Origin: DASSFZ01 sp035292585
Lineage (GTDB): Bacteria; Chloroflexota; Anaerolineae; Fen-1058
Reading direction: 5' to 3'
DNA: 64,000 bases
Assembly (NCBI GenBank): GCA_035292585.1
Contig: DATDPU010000044.1
Coordinates: forward strand, 33,066 to 97,065
The position numbers and the translations under genes were made by a program. A model generated the notes under the pieces. The model made no database searches, had not been told where the DNA came from, and worked only from the letters and a program-made list of their open reading frames with translations. Shown piece after piece: positions 50,090 to 58,084 of this stretch (within the stretch, counting starts at the first letter, position 1; every line of letters starts with the position of its first letter).

Positions 50090-51493
50090 TTACGCCTCAG
50101 CCGGCAGATACACCGTGAACGTCGTCCCCTGGCCGACCGCGCTCTGCACGTCGATGCGGCCGTTGTGGCTTTGCGCGATCCACTGCGCGATCGATAAGCC
50201 CAGACCCGCGCCGCCGCTCGTCGCGCCGTTCGCGCTCGAATCGCGGCGCGAGCGCGCCTTATCGACTCGATAGAAGCGATCGAAGATGTGCGGCAGCTGT
50301 TCGGGCGGGATGCCCGGCCCGGTGTCCGACACGCTGAGCTGCGCCCAACCGTCCTCGCGCTTCAGGTTGAGCACGACGTTGCCGCCGGCCGGCGTATACC
50401 GAATCGCGTTCCCGGCCAGATTCAACAGCAACTGCTTGAGCCGATCCGGATCGCCCAACACCGTCACCGCGTCCTCGTCGCCGATCGTCACGTTCACGCC
50501 ATTGGCGATCACCTTGAGCTGGCGATACACCTCCAGCAGCAGCGTGTCGAGCGACACCCGCTCGCGCCGGATCGGCAGCCCGGCGTCGGCCTGCGCCAGC
50601 AGCAGCAAATCGCCGACCAGCCGCGTCATGCGATCGGTTTCGCTTTGAATGGCGTCGAGCGAAGCATCGTCGGCGACGCGCGTGCGCCGCATCAAATCGA
50701 CGTTGCCCCGGATGGTCGTCAGCGGCGTGCGCAACTCGTGCGAGACGTCGGCGGTGAAGCGCTGCTGCGAGCGGAACAGCGCCTCCAGCCGCTCCAGCAT
50801 GCGATTGAAGGTGTCGGCCAGGCGGCCGACTTCGTCACGCGCAGCCGGCGCCGGGATGCGCCGGTTGAGGTCGCCGGCTTCGGTGATGGCAAAGGCTGTT
50901 TGCGTGATCGTGTCGATCGGGCGCAAAGCTTGTCGGGCGAGGAACACCCCGCCCAAAGCGGCCAGCACAATCCCCACCGCCCCACCTACCAGCAAGATGC
51001 GGGTGAGTTGCGCCAGCGCTTCATCGTTGGCTTCGAGCGATAGACCGATTTGCAGGTAGCCAAGAAATTGCGTGGGCGAGAAACCGATCGGCGCGGTCAA
51101 CACGCGCAGGTGCGCCTCGCCGATGCGGATGTCGCGCCGCACGCGCTCATTTAAGGCCACGTCAGAGCTGAGCGACTCCGGATCGAGCGGGCGGTCGTAC
51201 TCGCCCAGGCTCTCCGACTTGCGCACCACCTGGCCATCGAGGCCGATCACCTGCATGTACAGCCCGGCCGCCTGAAACACGTCGAGTTCGACCGGCACGG
51301 TGATGCGTATTTCGCCCAACCCCAACTCGGCCCGGCTGACCAGAAATACCTGATCGGCGGTCTCGTCGAGCGTGCGATCGGCGTTGTCTTGCAGCGTGGC
51401 GGCGAAGACGCCGAACACGGCGAAGCCGATCACGCCGAGCAGCGCGAACAGCACCAGGGTATACCAGAGCGTGAGACGGAGACGAATCGACAT
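50090..51493 (-). CDS. Sensor histidine kinase (EnvZ type)
   Basis: A 467-residue membrane kinase: helix 1 (about 10-33), an extracytoplasmic sensor domain (about 35-165), helix 2 (about 168-190), HAMP, HisKA with His252 in DVSHELRTPLTT, and HATPase with NLAGNAIRYTPAGG, DTGPGIP and GAGLGLSIAQW. It pairs with the OmpR-type regulator encoded just upstream on the same strand. The start is set at ATG 51493; the longer frame begins with a TTG inside a stutter repeat. The intergenic space to the regulator is filled by that repeat. Confidence 0.92.
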   Translation of the reverse strand: MSIRLRLTLWYTLVLFALLGVIGFAVFGVFAATLQDNADRTLDETADQVFLVSRAELGLGEIRITVPVELDVFQAAGLYMQVIGLDGQVVRKSESLGEYDRPLDPESLSSDVALNERVRRDIRIGEAHLRVLTAPIGFSPTQFLGYLQIGLSLEANDEALAQLTRILLVGGAVGIVLAALGGVFLARQALRPIDTITQTAFAITEAGDLNRRIPAPAARDEVGRLADTFNRMLERLEALFRSQQRFTADVSHELRTPLTTIRGNVDLMRRTRVADDASLDAIQSETDRMTRLVGDLLLLAQADAGLPIRRERVSLDTLLLEVYRQLKVIANGVNVTIGDEDAVTVLGDPDRLKQLLLNLAGNAIRYTPAGGNVVLNLKREDGWAQLSVSDTGPGIPPEQLPHIFDRFYRVDKARSRRDSSANGATSGGAGLGLSIAQWIAQSHNGRIDVQSAVGQGTTFTVYLPAEA

Positions 51494-51631
51494 CGAAAGA
51501 CAAGGCAGACTTGAGAATGAAGAATGCAGATTCAAGTGGACTCACCACTCGTATCAGTTTGACCTGAGTGAATGAGAAGCAGATGAGGACAAGCTAAGGT
51601 TGAGGTAACAAACAGCATCGGTGGCTGCTGC

Positions 51632-51718
51632 ATTTCTCAATTCATCATTCTGCATTCTACATTCTACATTCTACATTCTACATTCTGCATTCTACATTCT
51701 ACATTCCTCATTCTTCTC
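51632..51718. repeat. Family-E stutter repeat (CATTCTACATTC)
   Basis: About ten tandem copies of CATTCTRCATTCTAC words, with a shorter inverse block (GAGAATGAAGAATGCAG) at 51512-51530. It separates the regulator stop (51708) from the kinase start and overlaps the regulator's last codons. Confidence 0.9.
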
Positions 51719-52388
51719 TCAGCACGTAGCCCACACTGCGCACCGTTTGAATCAAGCGGGGCTCGCCGTTGGCCTCGGTCTTCTGGCGCAGATAGCGAAT
51801 GTACACTTCGATGATGTTCGACTCGCCGCCGAAGTCGTAATCCCAGATGCGATCGTAGATCACCTCGCGGGTGAGCACCTGGCGCGGGTGGCGCATGAAC
51901 AGTTCGAGCAAATCGAACTCTTTGGCGGTGAGGTCGAGGCGCTGATCGCCGCGTTTGGCTTCGCGCGCCGCCGGGTCGAGCGCGAGATCGGCAAACCGTA
52001 GCATCTCCGGGGCCTCGGCCGGCCGGGTACGGCGCAGCAGCGCGCGGATGCGCGCCAGCAGCTCCTCAAAGGCGAACGGTTTCACCAGGTAATCGTCGGC
52101 GCCCGCGTCCAATCCCGTCACTCGATCCGGCACCGTATCTTTGGCGGTGAGCATCAGGATCGGCGTCGAGCCGGCGGCGCGCAGCCGGCGGCACACTTCC
52201 AGCCCGTCCAGGCCCGGCAGCATCCAGTCCAGGATCACCAGGTCGGGCGGATTGTCGCGGGCGATGTTCAGGCCGGCCGGGCCATCGTACGCTATAAAGA
52301 CCCGGTAACCTTCAAAGGTCAACCCGCGTCGTAAGAAGTCGGCGATGCGCTCTTCGTCTTCGATAACCAGGATTATTTCGGAGGACAT
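51708..52388 (-). CDS. OmpR/PhoB-type response regulator
   Basis: A 226-residue regulator: receiver (1-120) with acidic pair near 10-11, phosphoacceptor Asp54 in LVILDWMLPG and the Lys of YLVKPFAF, then a winged-helix DNA-binding domain (about 130-226) with the LTAKEFDLLELFMRHPRQVLTR start. It is the first gene of the pair with the EnvZ-type kinase. The final residues (VGYVLREE) are encoded in the edge of a stutter repeat. The start codon lies only six bases after an extended -10 box, so the mRNA is predicted to be leaderless. Confidence 0.93.
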   Translation of the reverse strand: MSSEIILVIEDEERIADFLRRGLTFEGYRVFIAYDGPAGLNIARDNPPDLVILDWMLPGLDGLEVCRRLRAAGSTPILMLTAKDTVPDRVTGLDAGADDYLVKPFAFEELLARIRALLRRTRPAEAPEMLRFADLALDPAAREAKRGDQRLDLTAKEFDLLELFMRHPRQVLTREVIYDRIWDYDFGGESNIIEVYIRYLRQKTEANGEPRLIQTVRSVGYVLREE

Positions 52389-52394
52389 GCCTGG

Positions 52395-52403
52395 ATTATA
52401 ACA
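52395..52403 (-). promoter_or_regulatory. Extended -10 promoter, predicted leaderless transcript
   Basis: On the minus strand TGT-TATAAT (52403-52395) forms an extended -10 element. Only six bases separate it from the ATG of the response regulator, so transcription should begin at or next to the start codon. No Shine-Dalgarno is present. Confidence 0.65.
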
Positions 52404-52446
52404 TCGTGAAACGCAATACGGAATCCGTATTCCAAATTGCGTATTC
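52404..52446. repeat. Stutter palindrome (AATACGGAAT)
   Basis: CGCAATACGGAATCCGTATTCC, then AATTGCGTATTCC: an imperfect inverted pair between the regulator promoter and the tRNA promoter. Confidence 0.6.
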
Positions 52447-52447
52447 C

Positions 52448-52476
52448 TTGACGAGTCCAAGTGTATTGGGTATACT
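52448..52476 (+). promoter_or_regulatory. tRNA-Leu promoter
   Basis: TTGACG (52448-52453), 17 bases, TATACT (52471-52476), ten bases before the mature tRNA 5' end. Confidence 0.85.
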
Positions 52477-52486
52477 GGCGACCACT

Positions 52487-52570
52487 GCCGCGGTGGCGGA
52501 ATCGGTATACGCGGTGGTCTCAAAAACCACTGGGCGCAAGCCTGTGAGGGTTCGAGTCCCTCCCGCGGCA
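52487..52570 (+). tRNA. tRNA-Leu (CAA)
   Basis: An 84-base class II tRNA. Acceptor arms are GCCGCGG and CCGCGGC followed by discriminator A. The anticodon stem GTGGT/ACCAC encloses loop CTCAAAA with anticodon CAA, reading UUG leucine codons. The long variable arm lies around TGGGCGCAAGCCT, and the T loop is GGTTCGAGTCC. The 3' CCA is not encoded. A promoter lies ten bases upstream and a terminator eleven bases downstream. Confidence 0.96.
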
Positions 52571-52580
52571 CTTGCCGCCA

Positions 52581-52612
52581 GGGCCGATCGGGTAACGACC
52601 GGCCCGTTTCTA
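52581..52612 (+). terminator. tRNA terminator
   Basis: GGGCCGATCG (52581-52590) pairs with CGACCGGCCC (52596-52605) with one mismatch, and is followed by GTTTCTATT. Confidence 0.75.
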
Positions 52613-52616
52613 TTAC

Positions 52617-52682
52617 GACGAATGACCAAGGACGAAGGACGAATGATGAGACTTCGTCGTTGGTCGTTCGTCCTCCGTCATC
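52617..52682. repeat. Family-F stutter palindrome
   Basis: GACGAATGACCAAGGACGAAGGACGAATGATG is followed by CTTCGTCGTTGGTCGTTCGTCCTCCGTCATC, an approximate reverse complement. It ends seven bases before the next start codon. Confidence 0.85.
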
Positions 52683-52688
52683 TCAATC

Positions 52689-53063
52689 ATGATCCGACGA
52701 CGATTGCTCCCCGCGCTCATCGGTCTGGCGCTCGGCCTCGGCCTGGGCGTGTTCATCGCCTGGTATGTCTGGCCGGTCACCTACACCGGCGCGCCCGCCT
52801 CCGTCCTGGCTCCCGGCTGGAAGAATGAGGCGATCTGGATGGCGGCGCAGGCTTACGCTTACGACGGCGATCTGGAAGCGGCCAGCGGCCGGCTGGCCCC
52901 GGTCTTCGGCAGCGTCGATCTCGGCCCGATCGTCCGGGAGCGCGCCGAACGCGCGATCGCCGATGGTTTCCCTCCGATCGAAATCGCGCGCATCGTCCGG
53001 CTGGCAGCCGCCTACGGCGCGCGCGCGCCGCAGACCGATCCCTATCTCAACCAGGCCCCTTGA
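52689..53063 (+). CDS. Small single-helix membrane protein
   Basis: A 124-residue protein with an N-terminal membrane helix (about 6-28), a WYVWPVTYTGAP stretch, and a C-terminal helical part containing AAQAYAYDGDLEAASGRL, which resembles one tetratricopeptide-like helix pair. It matches the N-terminal 95 residues of the next gene product in layout (GLALGLGLGVFIAWYVWP versus GLALGLLYAWLLDP), so the two arose by duplication. No Shine-Dalgarno is evident; a family-F repeat ends directly upstream. Function unknown. Confidence 0.7.
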   Translation: MIRRRLLPALIGLALGLGLGVFIAWYVWPVTYTGAPASVLAPGWKNEAIWMAAQAYAYDGDLEAASGRLAPVFGSVDLGPIVRERAERAIADGFPPIEIARIVRLAAAYGARAPQTDPYLNQAP

Positions 53064-53066
53064 GCC

Positions 53067-53870
53067 ATGCGCACCACACTTCTGCTTGCGATCGTCATCG
53101 GTCTCGCGCTCGGCCTGCTGTATGCCTGGCTGCTCGACCCGCTGGAGTTTCGCACCGCCGATCCGTATCACGTCGAGTCCCGTTACCGCGGGGTGTGGAT
53201 CGTGATGAGCGCCGAGGCATATCTGGTCAGCGGCGATTGGGATCGCACGCAGGCGCGGCTCGACGGCCTCAACGATCCGAATCTCGCGCAGACGGTCAGC
53301 GCGCTGTTCGAGCGCGCCAGCGCCGACGGCCCAAACGATCAGGCGCGCGCGCTGGCCTATCTGGCCGATCGGCTCGGCGCGCGCACGGCCGGCATGGTGG
53401 TGTACCTGACGACGCCGGTCGTCACGCCGACCGCGCGCCCCACGCGGCCCGTCGCCACACCGACGCCTCCCCTTATCGCCCCGACCCCAACCGATGCCTT
53501 CCCCACGCTCACGCCGACCGCGACGCCGACGCCCGAATTCTCACTCGCGAGCCGGGATAACGTGTGCGAGACCGGCGTACCGCAGATTCGGGTCAACGTG
53601 CAAGACCTGGAAGGCAATGGCCTGCCGGGCGTCGACATCTGGGTCACCTGGAACAGCGGCGCCGATCGTTTCGTGACCGGTTTGAAGCCGGAGTTTGGAT
53701 CGGGCTTTGCCGATTTCGAGATGCAGCCCGGCGTGAATTACCGGGTCGGGGCGGGCACGCAGTCCGCGCTGGCGCTCGTCAGCAACTTGCGCGCCGATCC
53801 GTGCACGACCGAAGCGGGAGAAGCGGGGCGGTTATCGTGGAATATCGTCTTGCAGCCGGTTGGGTCGTAG
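53067..53870 (+). CDS. Membrane-anchored protein with carboxypeptidase-regulatory-like tail
   Basis: A 267-residue paralog of the preceding product with an added C-terminal part. A membrane helix (about 5-23) and helical domain (about 25-105) are followed by a Thr/Pro-rich linker (about 112-158) and an extracytoplasmic beta domain (about 165-265; VNVQDLEGNGLPGVDIWVTW and FADFEMQPGVNYRV), which resembles the carboxypeptidase-regulatory or SdrD-B type of Ig-like fold. Two Cys (CETG and DPCTTE) may form a disulfide. It starts three bases after the previous stop, so the two are coupled. Function unknown. Confidence 0.72.
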   Translation: MRTTLLLAIVIGLALGLLYAWLLDPLEFRTADPYHVESRYRGVWIVMSAEAYLVSGDWDRTQARLDGLNDPNLAQTVSALFERASADGPNDQARALAYLADRLGARTAGMVVYLTTPVVTPTARPTRPVATPTPPLIAPTPTDAFPTLTPTATPTPEFSLASRDNVCETGVPQIRVNVQDLEGNGLPGVDIWVTWNSGADRFVTGLKPEFGSGFADFEMQPGVNYRVGAGTQSALALVSNLRADPCTTEAGEAGRLSWNIVLQPVGS

Positions 53871-53872
53871 GG

Positions 53873-53932
53873 GGTTGAGATTAGAGAGTGGAGATTAGCC
53901 CAATCTCTAATCTCCACTCTCCAATTTCTTTT
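53873..53932. repeat. Stutter palindrome (GAGATTAG)
   Basis: GAGATTAGAGAGTGGAGATTAG and CTAATCTCCACTCTCCAATTTC form an imperfect hairpin between convergent genes, so it could act as a terminator in both directions. Confidence 0.75.
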
Positions 53933-54702
53933 TAAACAACCGAAACCAGGTCCGCAATCGAATCGAGAATCCAATCCGGCGTGATCCCGGCCTCCAGGTC
54001 TTGCGGGCGGAATTTGCCGGTGCGCACCAGCGCCCCACGCAGCCCAACCGCCTGGGCCGCGCCGACATCGACGTGAACGTCATCGCCGACCATCACGCAC
54101 TGCGCCGGCTCGATCCCCATGTCTCGCACCGCGATTAAGAAGAAATCGGCCGAGGGCTTGCCGAGGACAAGCGGCTGTTGTCCCGTGGCATACGTCAGCG
54201 CGGCCGCCATCGGGCCAACGTCCAGGCGCGGGCCGTCGGCCGCGCGCCAGTAGCGCGACAGGCCCAGCGCGATCAACTGCGCGCCGTCCAACACATACCG
54301 CAGCGCCTGATTCAGTTGGGCAAAAGTCCACGCATCGCCGAGATCGCCGAGCACCACGTAAGCGGGTCGGGCAACCTCTTCCGTCACGCCTTCAAATTCA
54401 CGCCGGGCATCGGCTGCGACAAACAGGGCGGCGCTGGCTCGCTTTTCGCGCAGAAATTCGGCGGCGGCAAACGGCGGGCAGACGATGTCTTGCGCCTGGG
54501 CCGGGATGCCGAAAGCGTTCAACTTCTGCGCGAGCGCCGCGCGCCCTCGGCTGGTGGTGTTGGTGACGAAGCGAAAGGGCAGCCCGCGCGCGCGCAGCTG
54601 CCGCACGGCTTCAGCGCCGCCGGGAATGGGCGTCGCGTCGTTGTAAAACACGCCATCGAGATCGAGCAGGAAGCCGGCGGGTTGAGGATCGAAAGGCATC
54701 AT
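53932..54702 (-). CDS. HAD-superfamily phosphatase, NagD/HDHD2-like
   Basis: A 256-residue HAD hydrolase of the type IIA branch. Motif I is LLDLDGVFYND (nucleophile Asp and second Asp), motif II FVTNTTSRG, the Lys motif is LGKPSADFF, and motif III GDDVHVDVGAAQ. The cap between motifs II and III is of the NagD type. It is predicted to dephosphorylate a small metabolite; the substrate cannot be told. GGAG precedes the two adjacent ATG codons. It is convergent with the preceding membrane-protein gene. Confidence 0.88.
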   Translation of the reverse strand: MMPFDPQPAGFLLDLDGVFYNDATPIPGGAEAVRQLRARGLPFRFVTNTTSRGRAALAQKLNAFGIPAQAQDIVCPPFAAAEFLREKRASAALFVAADARREFEGVTEEVARPAYVVLGDLGDAWTFAQLNQALRYVLDGAQLIALGLSRYWRAADGPRLDVGPMAAALTYATGQQPLVLGKPSADFFLIAVRDMGIEPAQCVMVGDDVHVDVGAAQAVGLRGALVRTGKFRPQDLEAGITPDWILDSIADLVSVV

Positions 54703-54720
54703 CGTTCTCCAGGTTCAAAT

Positions 54721-54804
54721 AGAAACCGGGTTTCCCGAAGGCCCTCGAACGAAGTGAAGAGGGTGAGAAACCCGGTTTCTACTTAGTCGTCGCTGGGCGG
54801 CGAC
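54721..54804. repeat. Family-C arms and a family-G hairpin
   Basis: AGAAACCGGGTTTC (54721-54734) and GAAACCCGGTTTCT (54767-54780) are exact inverted arms around a 32-base insert. A family-G hairpin follows (54786-54804, GTCGTCG/CGGCGAC with one G.T) and then TCCTACAG. The element separates the HAD gene from the next minus-strand gene. Confidence 0.82.
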
Positions 54805-54813
54805 TCCTACAGG

Positions 54814-56145
54814 CTACCTTAACCCGCTCAACTCGAACTGCAACGTCACGATGCGCAGGATGGCGGTGAGGCCGGGCGGCCGCGTGAATTGCAACTCAAA
54901 CGCCAGGTTCTGGCCGGGCAAGATCATCCACGGGAACGGCGGCTCCATACTGCGTAGATCGCTGTACACGGCGTCGGGCGTGTTCAAGCTCACGTCGACC
55001 TGGCTGATCGACACCTGCTGGTCGGTCGGGTTGCCCACGCCGCCTTTGATGATGAGCGTGGTTTGGTCTTCGCTCAAGACGGCGCTGTTGAGCTGCACCG
55101 TGATCTGTGTGTTCGGCTCGGGCGTCGGCGTCGGCTTGACGATCGGCGCCTCGAAGCGCGCCGCCTGCTCCGCATCGGGCGCAGGCTTGAAGACCCAGGT
55201 CAGCGACGGGCCGGGGATATTGGCCGGCACCCGGTAGCCGGCCGTGAACGAGGTCGGGTTGCGCGGCGCGACCTGGCCGCCCGGCGGCGGATAAGCGCCC
55301 TGGGCGCTGACCGCCCGGTCGATGATGTATTCGTTGCGCACGCCGTCGATCAGCTTCAGGTCGAAGGTGTCGGCGTTGACCGGGTCGGGGCCGAGAAACT
55401 CGACGGTGAAGTTGACGTAGTAGAAGGCTTGCGTCGGGTTGCCCGGATCGGGCGCGAGCTGGCCGGACAAGACCATCACGCGCCAGCTGCCCAGTTGCGT
55501 CTGCTGGCCGACGGAGATCAAGCCGAGATCGCCGATCGTCACCGGCTCCCGATCGACATCGTACAGCCCGGTCACGACTAAGCGATCTTCGCCGCCTTCG
55601 CCCAGGACGACCAGCGTGACGCCCGGACGGGTCTGCCCAAATAACTCGCTGACGGCGTCGGCCGGCACGGTCTGGCGGCCCGACATGCGGAAATTCAGCT
55701 CCGAGCCGTTGCTCATCGTGAGTAGAATCGGATCGTTCTCGACCAGGTCTTCGACCAGCGCATGCGTCGCGTCGGTGGGGTACAGCCCGATGACGTAGTT
55801 GACGACCGTGCCGTAAATCCATTCCGCGCTGTCCGCGCCGGAGTTCGTAATCTGCCAGCGGCTGTCATCCACTCTCACGGGCACGATCGTGAAATTCACG
55901 CCCTGGACGGACAGGCTGACCGGGCTGGCGGCCAGATCGTCGGGCGTGGGCGTGAGCTCGACGGTCGGTGGTTCTTGACGCGCGCTGAGCAGCAGCAGCA
56001 CGATCAGGGCCAGGCCGGCGGCAACGCCGATCAGAATCAGGCGCGGACGATTGGCGGGATCGGACCAGAAAGACTTGTCGCGTGATGAACCGGCGTCGGC
56101 GGTGAGCTCAACCGGCGCCTCGTCCGCCTCGTGCTGAAACGACAT
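54814..56145 (-). CDS. Membrane-anchored beta-rich surface protein
   Basis: A 443-residue protein with a short acidic N-terminus, one membrane helix (about 35-55), and a long extracytoplasmic part made of beta-rich segments. Around residue 340 there is a Thr/Pro linker (IVKPTPTPEPN), after which a final immunoglobulin-like segment begins (ITVQLNSAVLSEDQTTLIIKG). No enzymatic motif is visible. AGGAG precedes the ATG at 56145. It lies 17 bases downstream of the next gene on the same strand, so both are probably one operon. I do not recognise a family. Confidence 0.72.
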   Translation of the reverse strand: MSFQHEADEAPVELTADAGSSRDKSFWSDPANRPRLILIGVAAGLALIVLLLLSARQEPPTVELTPTPDDLAASPVSLSVQGVNFTIVPVRVDDSRWQITNSGADSAEWIYGTVVNYVIGLYPTDATHALVEDLVENDPILLTMSNGSELNFRMSGRQTVPADAVSELFGQTRPGVTLVVLGEGGEDRLVVTGLYDVDREPVTIGDLGLISVGQQTQLGSWRVMVLSGQLAPDPGNPTQAFYYVNFTVEFLGPDPVNADTFDLKLIDGVRNEYIIDRAVSAQGAYPPPGGQVAPRNPTSFTAGYRVPANIPGPSLTWVFKPAPDAEQAARFEAPIVKPTPTPEPNTQITVQLNSAVLSEDQTTLIIKGGVGNPTDQQVSISQVDVSLNTPDAVYSDLRSMEPPFPWMILPGQNLAFELQFTRPPGLTAILRIVTLQFELSGLR

Positions 56146-56162
56146 GTGCGGTCCGCTCCTGA

Positions 56163-57728
56163 TCAGGGGATATCGCCGGGAAGATTGTGCGGCGCGATGC
56201 GCAAGACGACGGCGCTGCCCGTCGTCTGGATGACGACGGAGTAATTGAGATACGGCACGATCAGCCGCACGATGCCGGTCGCTTCGACGGTGAGCGAGGC
56301 GAAGCCATCGCCATCGGTGAAGCCGTGCGTCAGTTCCCGGCCGGTGGCGACATCGACCACCCGCGCCGAAATACCCACGACGCCCTCGCCCGGATCGGGC
56401 GTGCGGTTGTTGTTGAGATCGTAATAGACTTGCAGGTTGATCGGCACCATCACCGTGCGCTGCCCGATCGGCGTGGCGGTGGGCAGCTGCCGGATCTGGA
56501 TGAAGGGCGGCGTCGGCGTGAGCGTCGGCGGGATCGGCGAGGGCGTCGGCGTATGGGTGGGAATCGGCGTGGGCGGCGTCACCGGCACGCGCGTGTTCGT
56601 CGGCGTCCAGGTGGGGCCGAGGCCGATGCTGCACATTAAGCTGTAGGTGTAACTGGCTCCGAGTCTCGGCTCTATCGGATACTCATTGCCGATGAGAATA
56701 TACATCCAGCCTTGATAGGTAGCGTAGTACGAGATGCGGTTGCCGAAGTTGCCGCCGGCTCGATCGGTGTCCTGGCTGCCGCCCAGCCCATTCCGGTTGT
56801 TGTCGTACAAAATCAAATTGGGATCGACGCCTGGCCCCAACTCGGACGTCTCGCACGTGACCAGGATGCCCGGCTTGACCCAGACTCGATAAAAGTCGTT
56901 GTCCGGCGAAGTCTGATCACCGCCGGCCCACGGCGCGAAGTTGGCGTTATATTCCACACCCAAAGCGATCAGCGTCGCGCGATCGAAGTCGAAGTTGGGT
57001 TCGTGCTGATCGGCGCCAGGGATGGCGGTGCCGGCGGTGGTCGGTGTGGCGGTTGGCGCAGGCGATCCAGTAGGTGTCGGCGTATTCGCCAACGGCCCAT
57101 CGACGCTCAACCTATATGTCCCACTTGGCGGGCAATTCGATCCCTGATGAAATATGGCAAAATAATAGGTCGCCGTTTGAGGGGGTACATAATCGATCGA
57201 GATACCCAGTGTGCTCAATGGCTTAGTTCCCGTATACACCCGCGTGCCGCCCGCATTGTATATATTGATATTGAGATTATAACTAGCCGACGTGTTGGGT
57301 TGTGCAGAAACAAGATAATGTTGTCCTCCCACCGCGTCCAATCTGAAATACTGCGTACGCACAGTTACCTGATTACCGAAGGGCACATTGGGGGTCATCA
57401 AGGAAAGGTTAGTGTAGGGAAGCAGGTAGACTCCGGCCGCCGAAGGGATATCAAAATTGTTCGTGACGTCGCTATTGGGAGTAGTGGGCGTTATATTTGA
57501 GGTGCAGGTCAAGATGATTTGGGCAGGCGGAATCGCTCCAACGGACAGCGGCTCACTTTGCCCTACTTCATTTGAGGCCGACTCACCTGGGCTAAATATT
57601 ACTTCGCGCGCCGCGCCATCCAAGCGTCCCGGCGCAGCTTGAGCGCCCGCCGCCATCAATAGCGACAGCACGAAGATCGCAGACAGTGCCGTAAAACCTG
57701 CAATGAAGACGGCGCGCAATCGGGCCAT
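56163..57728 (-). CDS. Secreted Thr/Pro-rich surface protein
   Basis: A 521-residue exported protein with a cleavable signal peptide (about 1-31, ending AAGAQA). Two beta-rich domains of the bacterial pre-peptidase C-terminal kind follow (about 95-225 and 245-375, the second starting DQHEPNFDFDRATLI). A Thr/Pro linker (about 378-420) and an SdrD-like Ca-binding beta domain follow (about 430-520; INLQVYYDLNNNRTPDPGEGVVGISARV). No protease domain is present. AAGGA precedes the start at 57728; the longer frame to 57845 is unsupported. It heads a two-gene operon, and a palindromic repeat region separates it from divergent recJ. Confidence 0.75.
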   Translation of the reverse strand: MARLRAVFIAGFTALSAIFVLSLLMAAGAQAAPGRLDGAAREVIFSPGESASNEVGQSEPLSVGAIPPAQIILTCTSNITPTTPNSDVTNNFDIPSAAGVYLLPYTNLSLMTPNVPFGNQVTVRTQYFRLDAVGGQHYLVSAQPNTSASYNLNINIYNAGGTRVYTGTKPLSTLGISIDYVPPQTATYYFAIFHQGSNCPPSGTYRLSVDGPLANTPTPTGSPAPTATPTTAGTAIPGADQHEPNFDFDRATLIALGVEYNANFAPWAGGDQTSPDNDFYRVWVKPGILVTCETSELGPGVDPNLILYDNNRNGLGGSQDTDRAGGNFGNRISYYATYQGWMYILIGNEYPIEPRLGASYTYSLMCSIGLGPTWTPTNTRVPVTPPTPIPTHTPTPSPIPPTLTPTPPFIQIRQLPTATPIGQRTVMVPINLQVYYDLNNNRTPDPGEGVVGISARVVDVATGRELTHGFTDGDGFASLTVEATGIVRLIVPYLNYSVVIQTTGSAVVLRIAPHNLPGDIP

Positions 57729-57799
57729 ACGACAATCCTTGGCGGGGCTATTCCTCGCGGGCAAGTATAGCGCAAGTCCCCCAGTGCGCAAATCATGCG

Positions 57800-57993
57800 G
57801 AGCGAGGCTGTCAACGGACTCTTCAGCGGACGAACGGACAGACACGGACGGCCTCCGCGCCGGTCCGTTCCCGTCCGCTTGTCCGTTTCAAAGTCCGTTG
57901 AGGGGGTTTGTCCACGGACTCTTCAGCGGAGCGAACGGACGGAAGCGGATGGTATCCGCTTCCATCCGCTTGTCCGTTCCCAAGTCCGTTGAT
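57800..57993. repeat. Two-copy covarying palindrome in divergent region
   Basis: Copy 1 (about 57811-57903) and copy 2 (about 57913-57993) share ACGGACTCTTCAGCGG at the left and CAAGTCCGTTGA-like words at the right. Inside, copy 2 has the perfect hairpin GAAGCGGAT/ATCCGCTTC, while copy 1 has a different, also paired, inner stem (ACACGGACGG with CCGTTCCCGT, imperfect). The region lies between the divergent surface-protein and recJ genes. Nothing else is seen in the 57729-58084 gap apart from the recJ promoter. Confidence 0.78.
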
Positions 57994-58003
57994 CAGCCCC
58001 ACA

Positions 58004-58032
58004 TTGACGCTGCGATCGGTTCATGCTACCAT
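58004..58032 (+). promoter_or_regulatory. Probable recJ promoter
   Basis: TTGACG (58004-58009), 17 bases, TACCAT (58027-58032), about 50 bases before the recJ start codon. It begins directly after the palindromic repeat. Confidence 0.5.
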
Positions 58033-58084
58033 ACCCGGCGTCCGGCTGCACGTCCATCTCAATGCACAACGCGCCTACTACGCC

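Noticed and set aside
52389..52571. Extension of the response regulator across the tRNA
   Set aside because: It would read through the tRNA-Leu gene antisense; receiver homology starts at 52388.
57908..58084. N-terminal extension of RecJ
   Set aside because: It covers the palindromic repeat and the probable promoter; RecJ homology begins after 58085.
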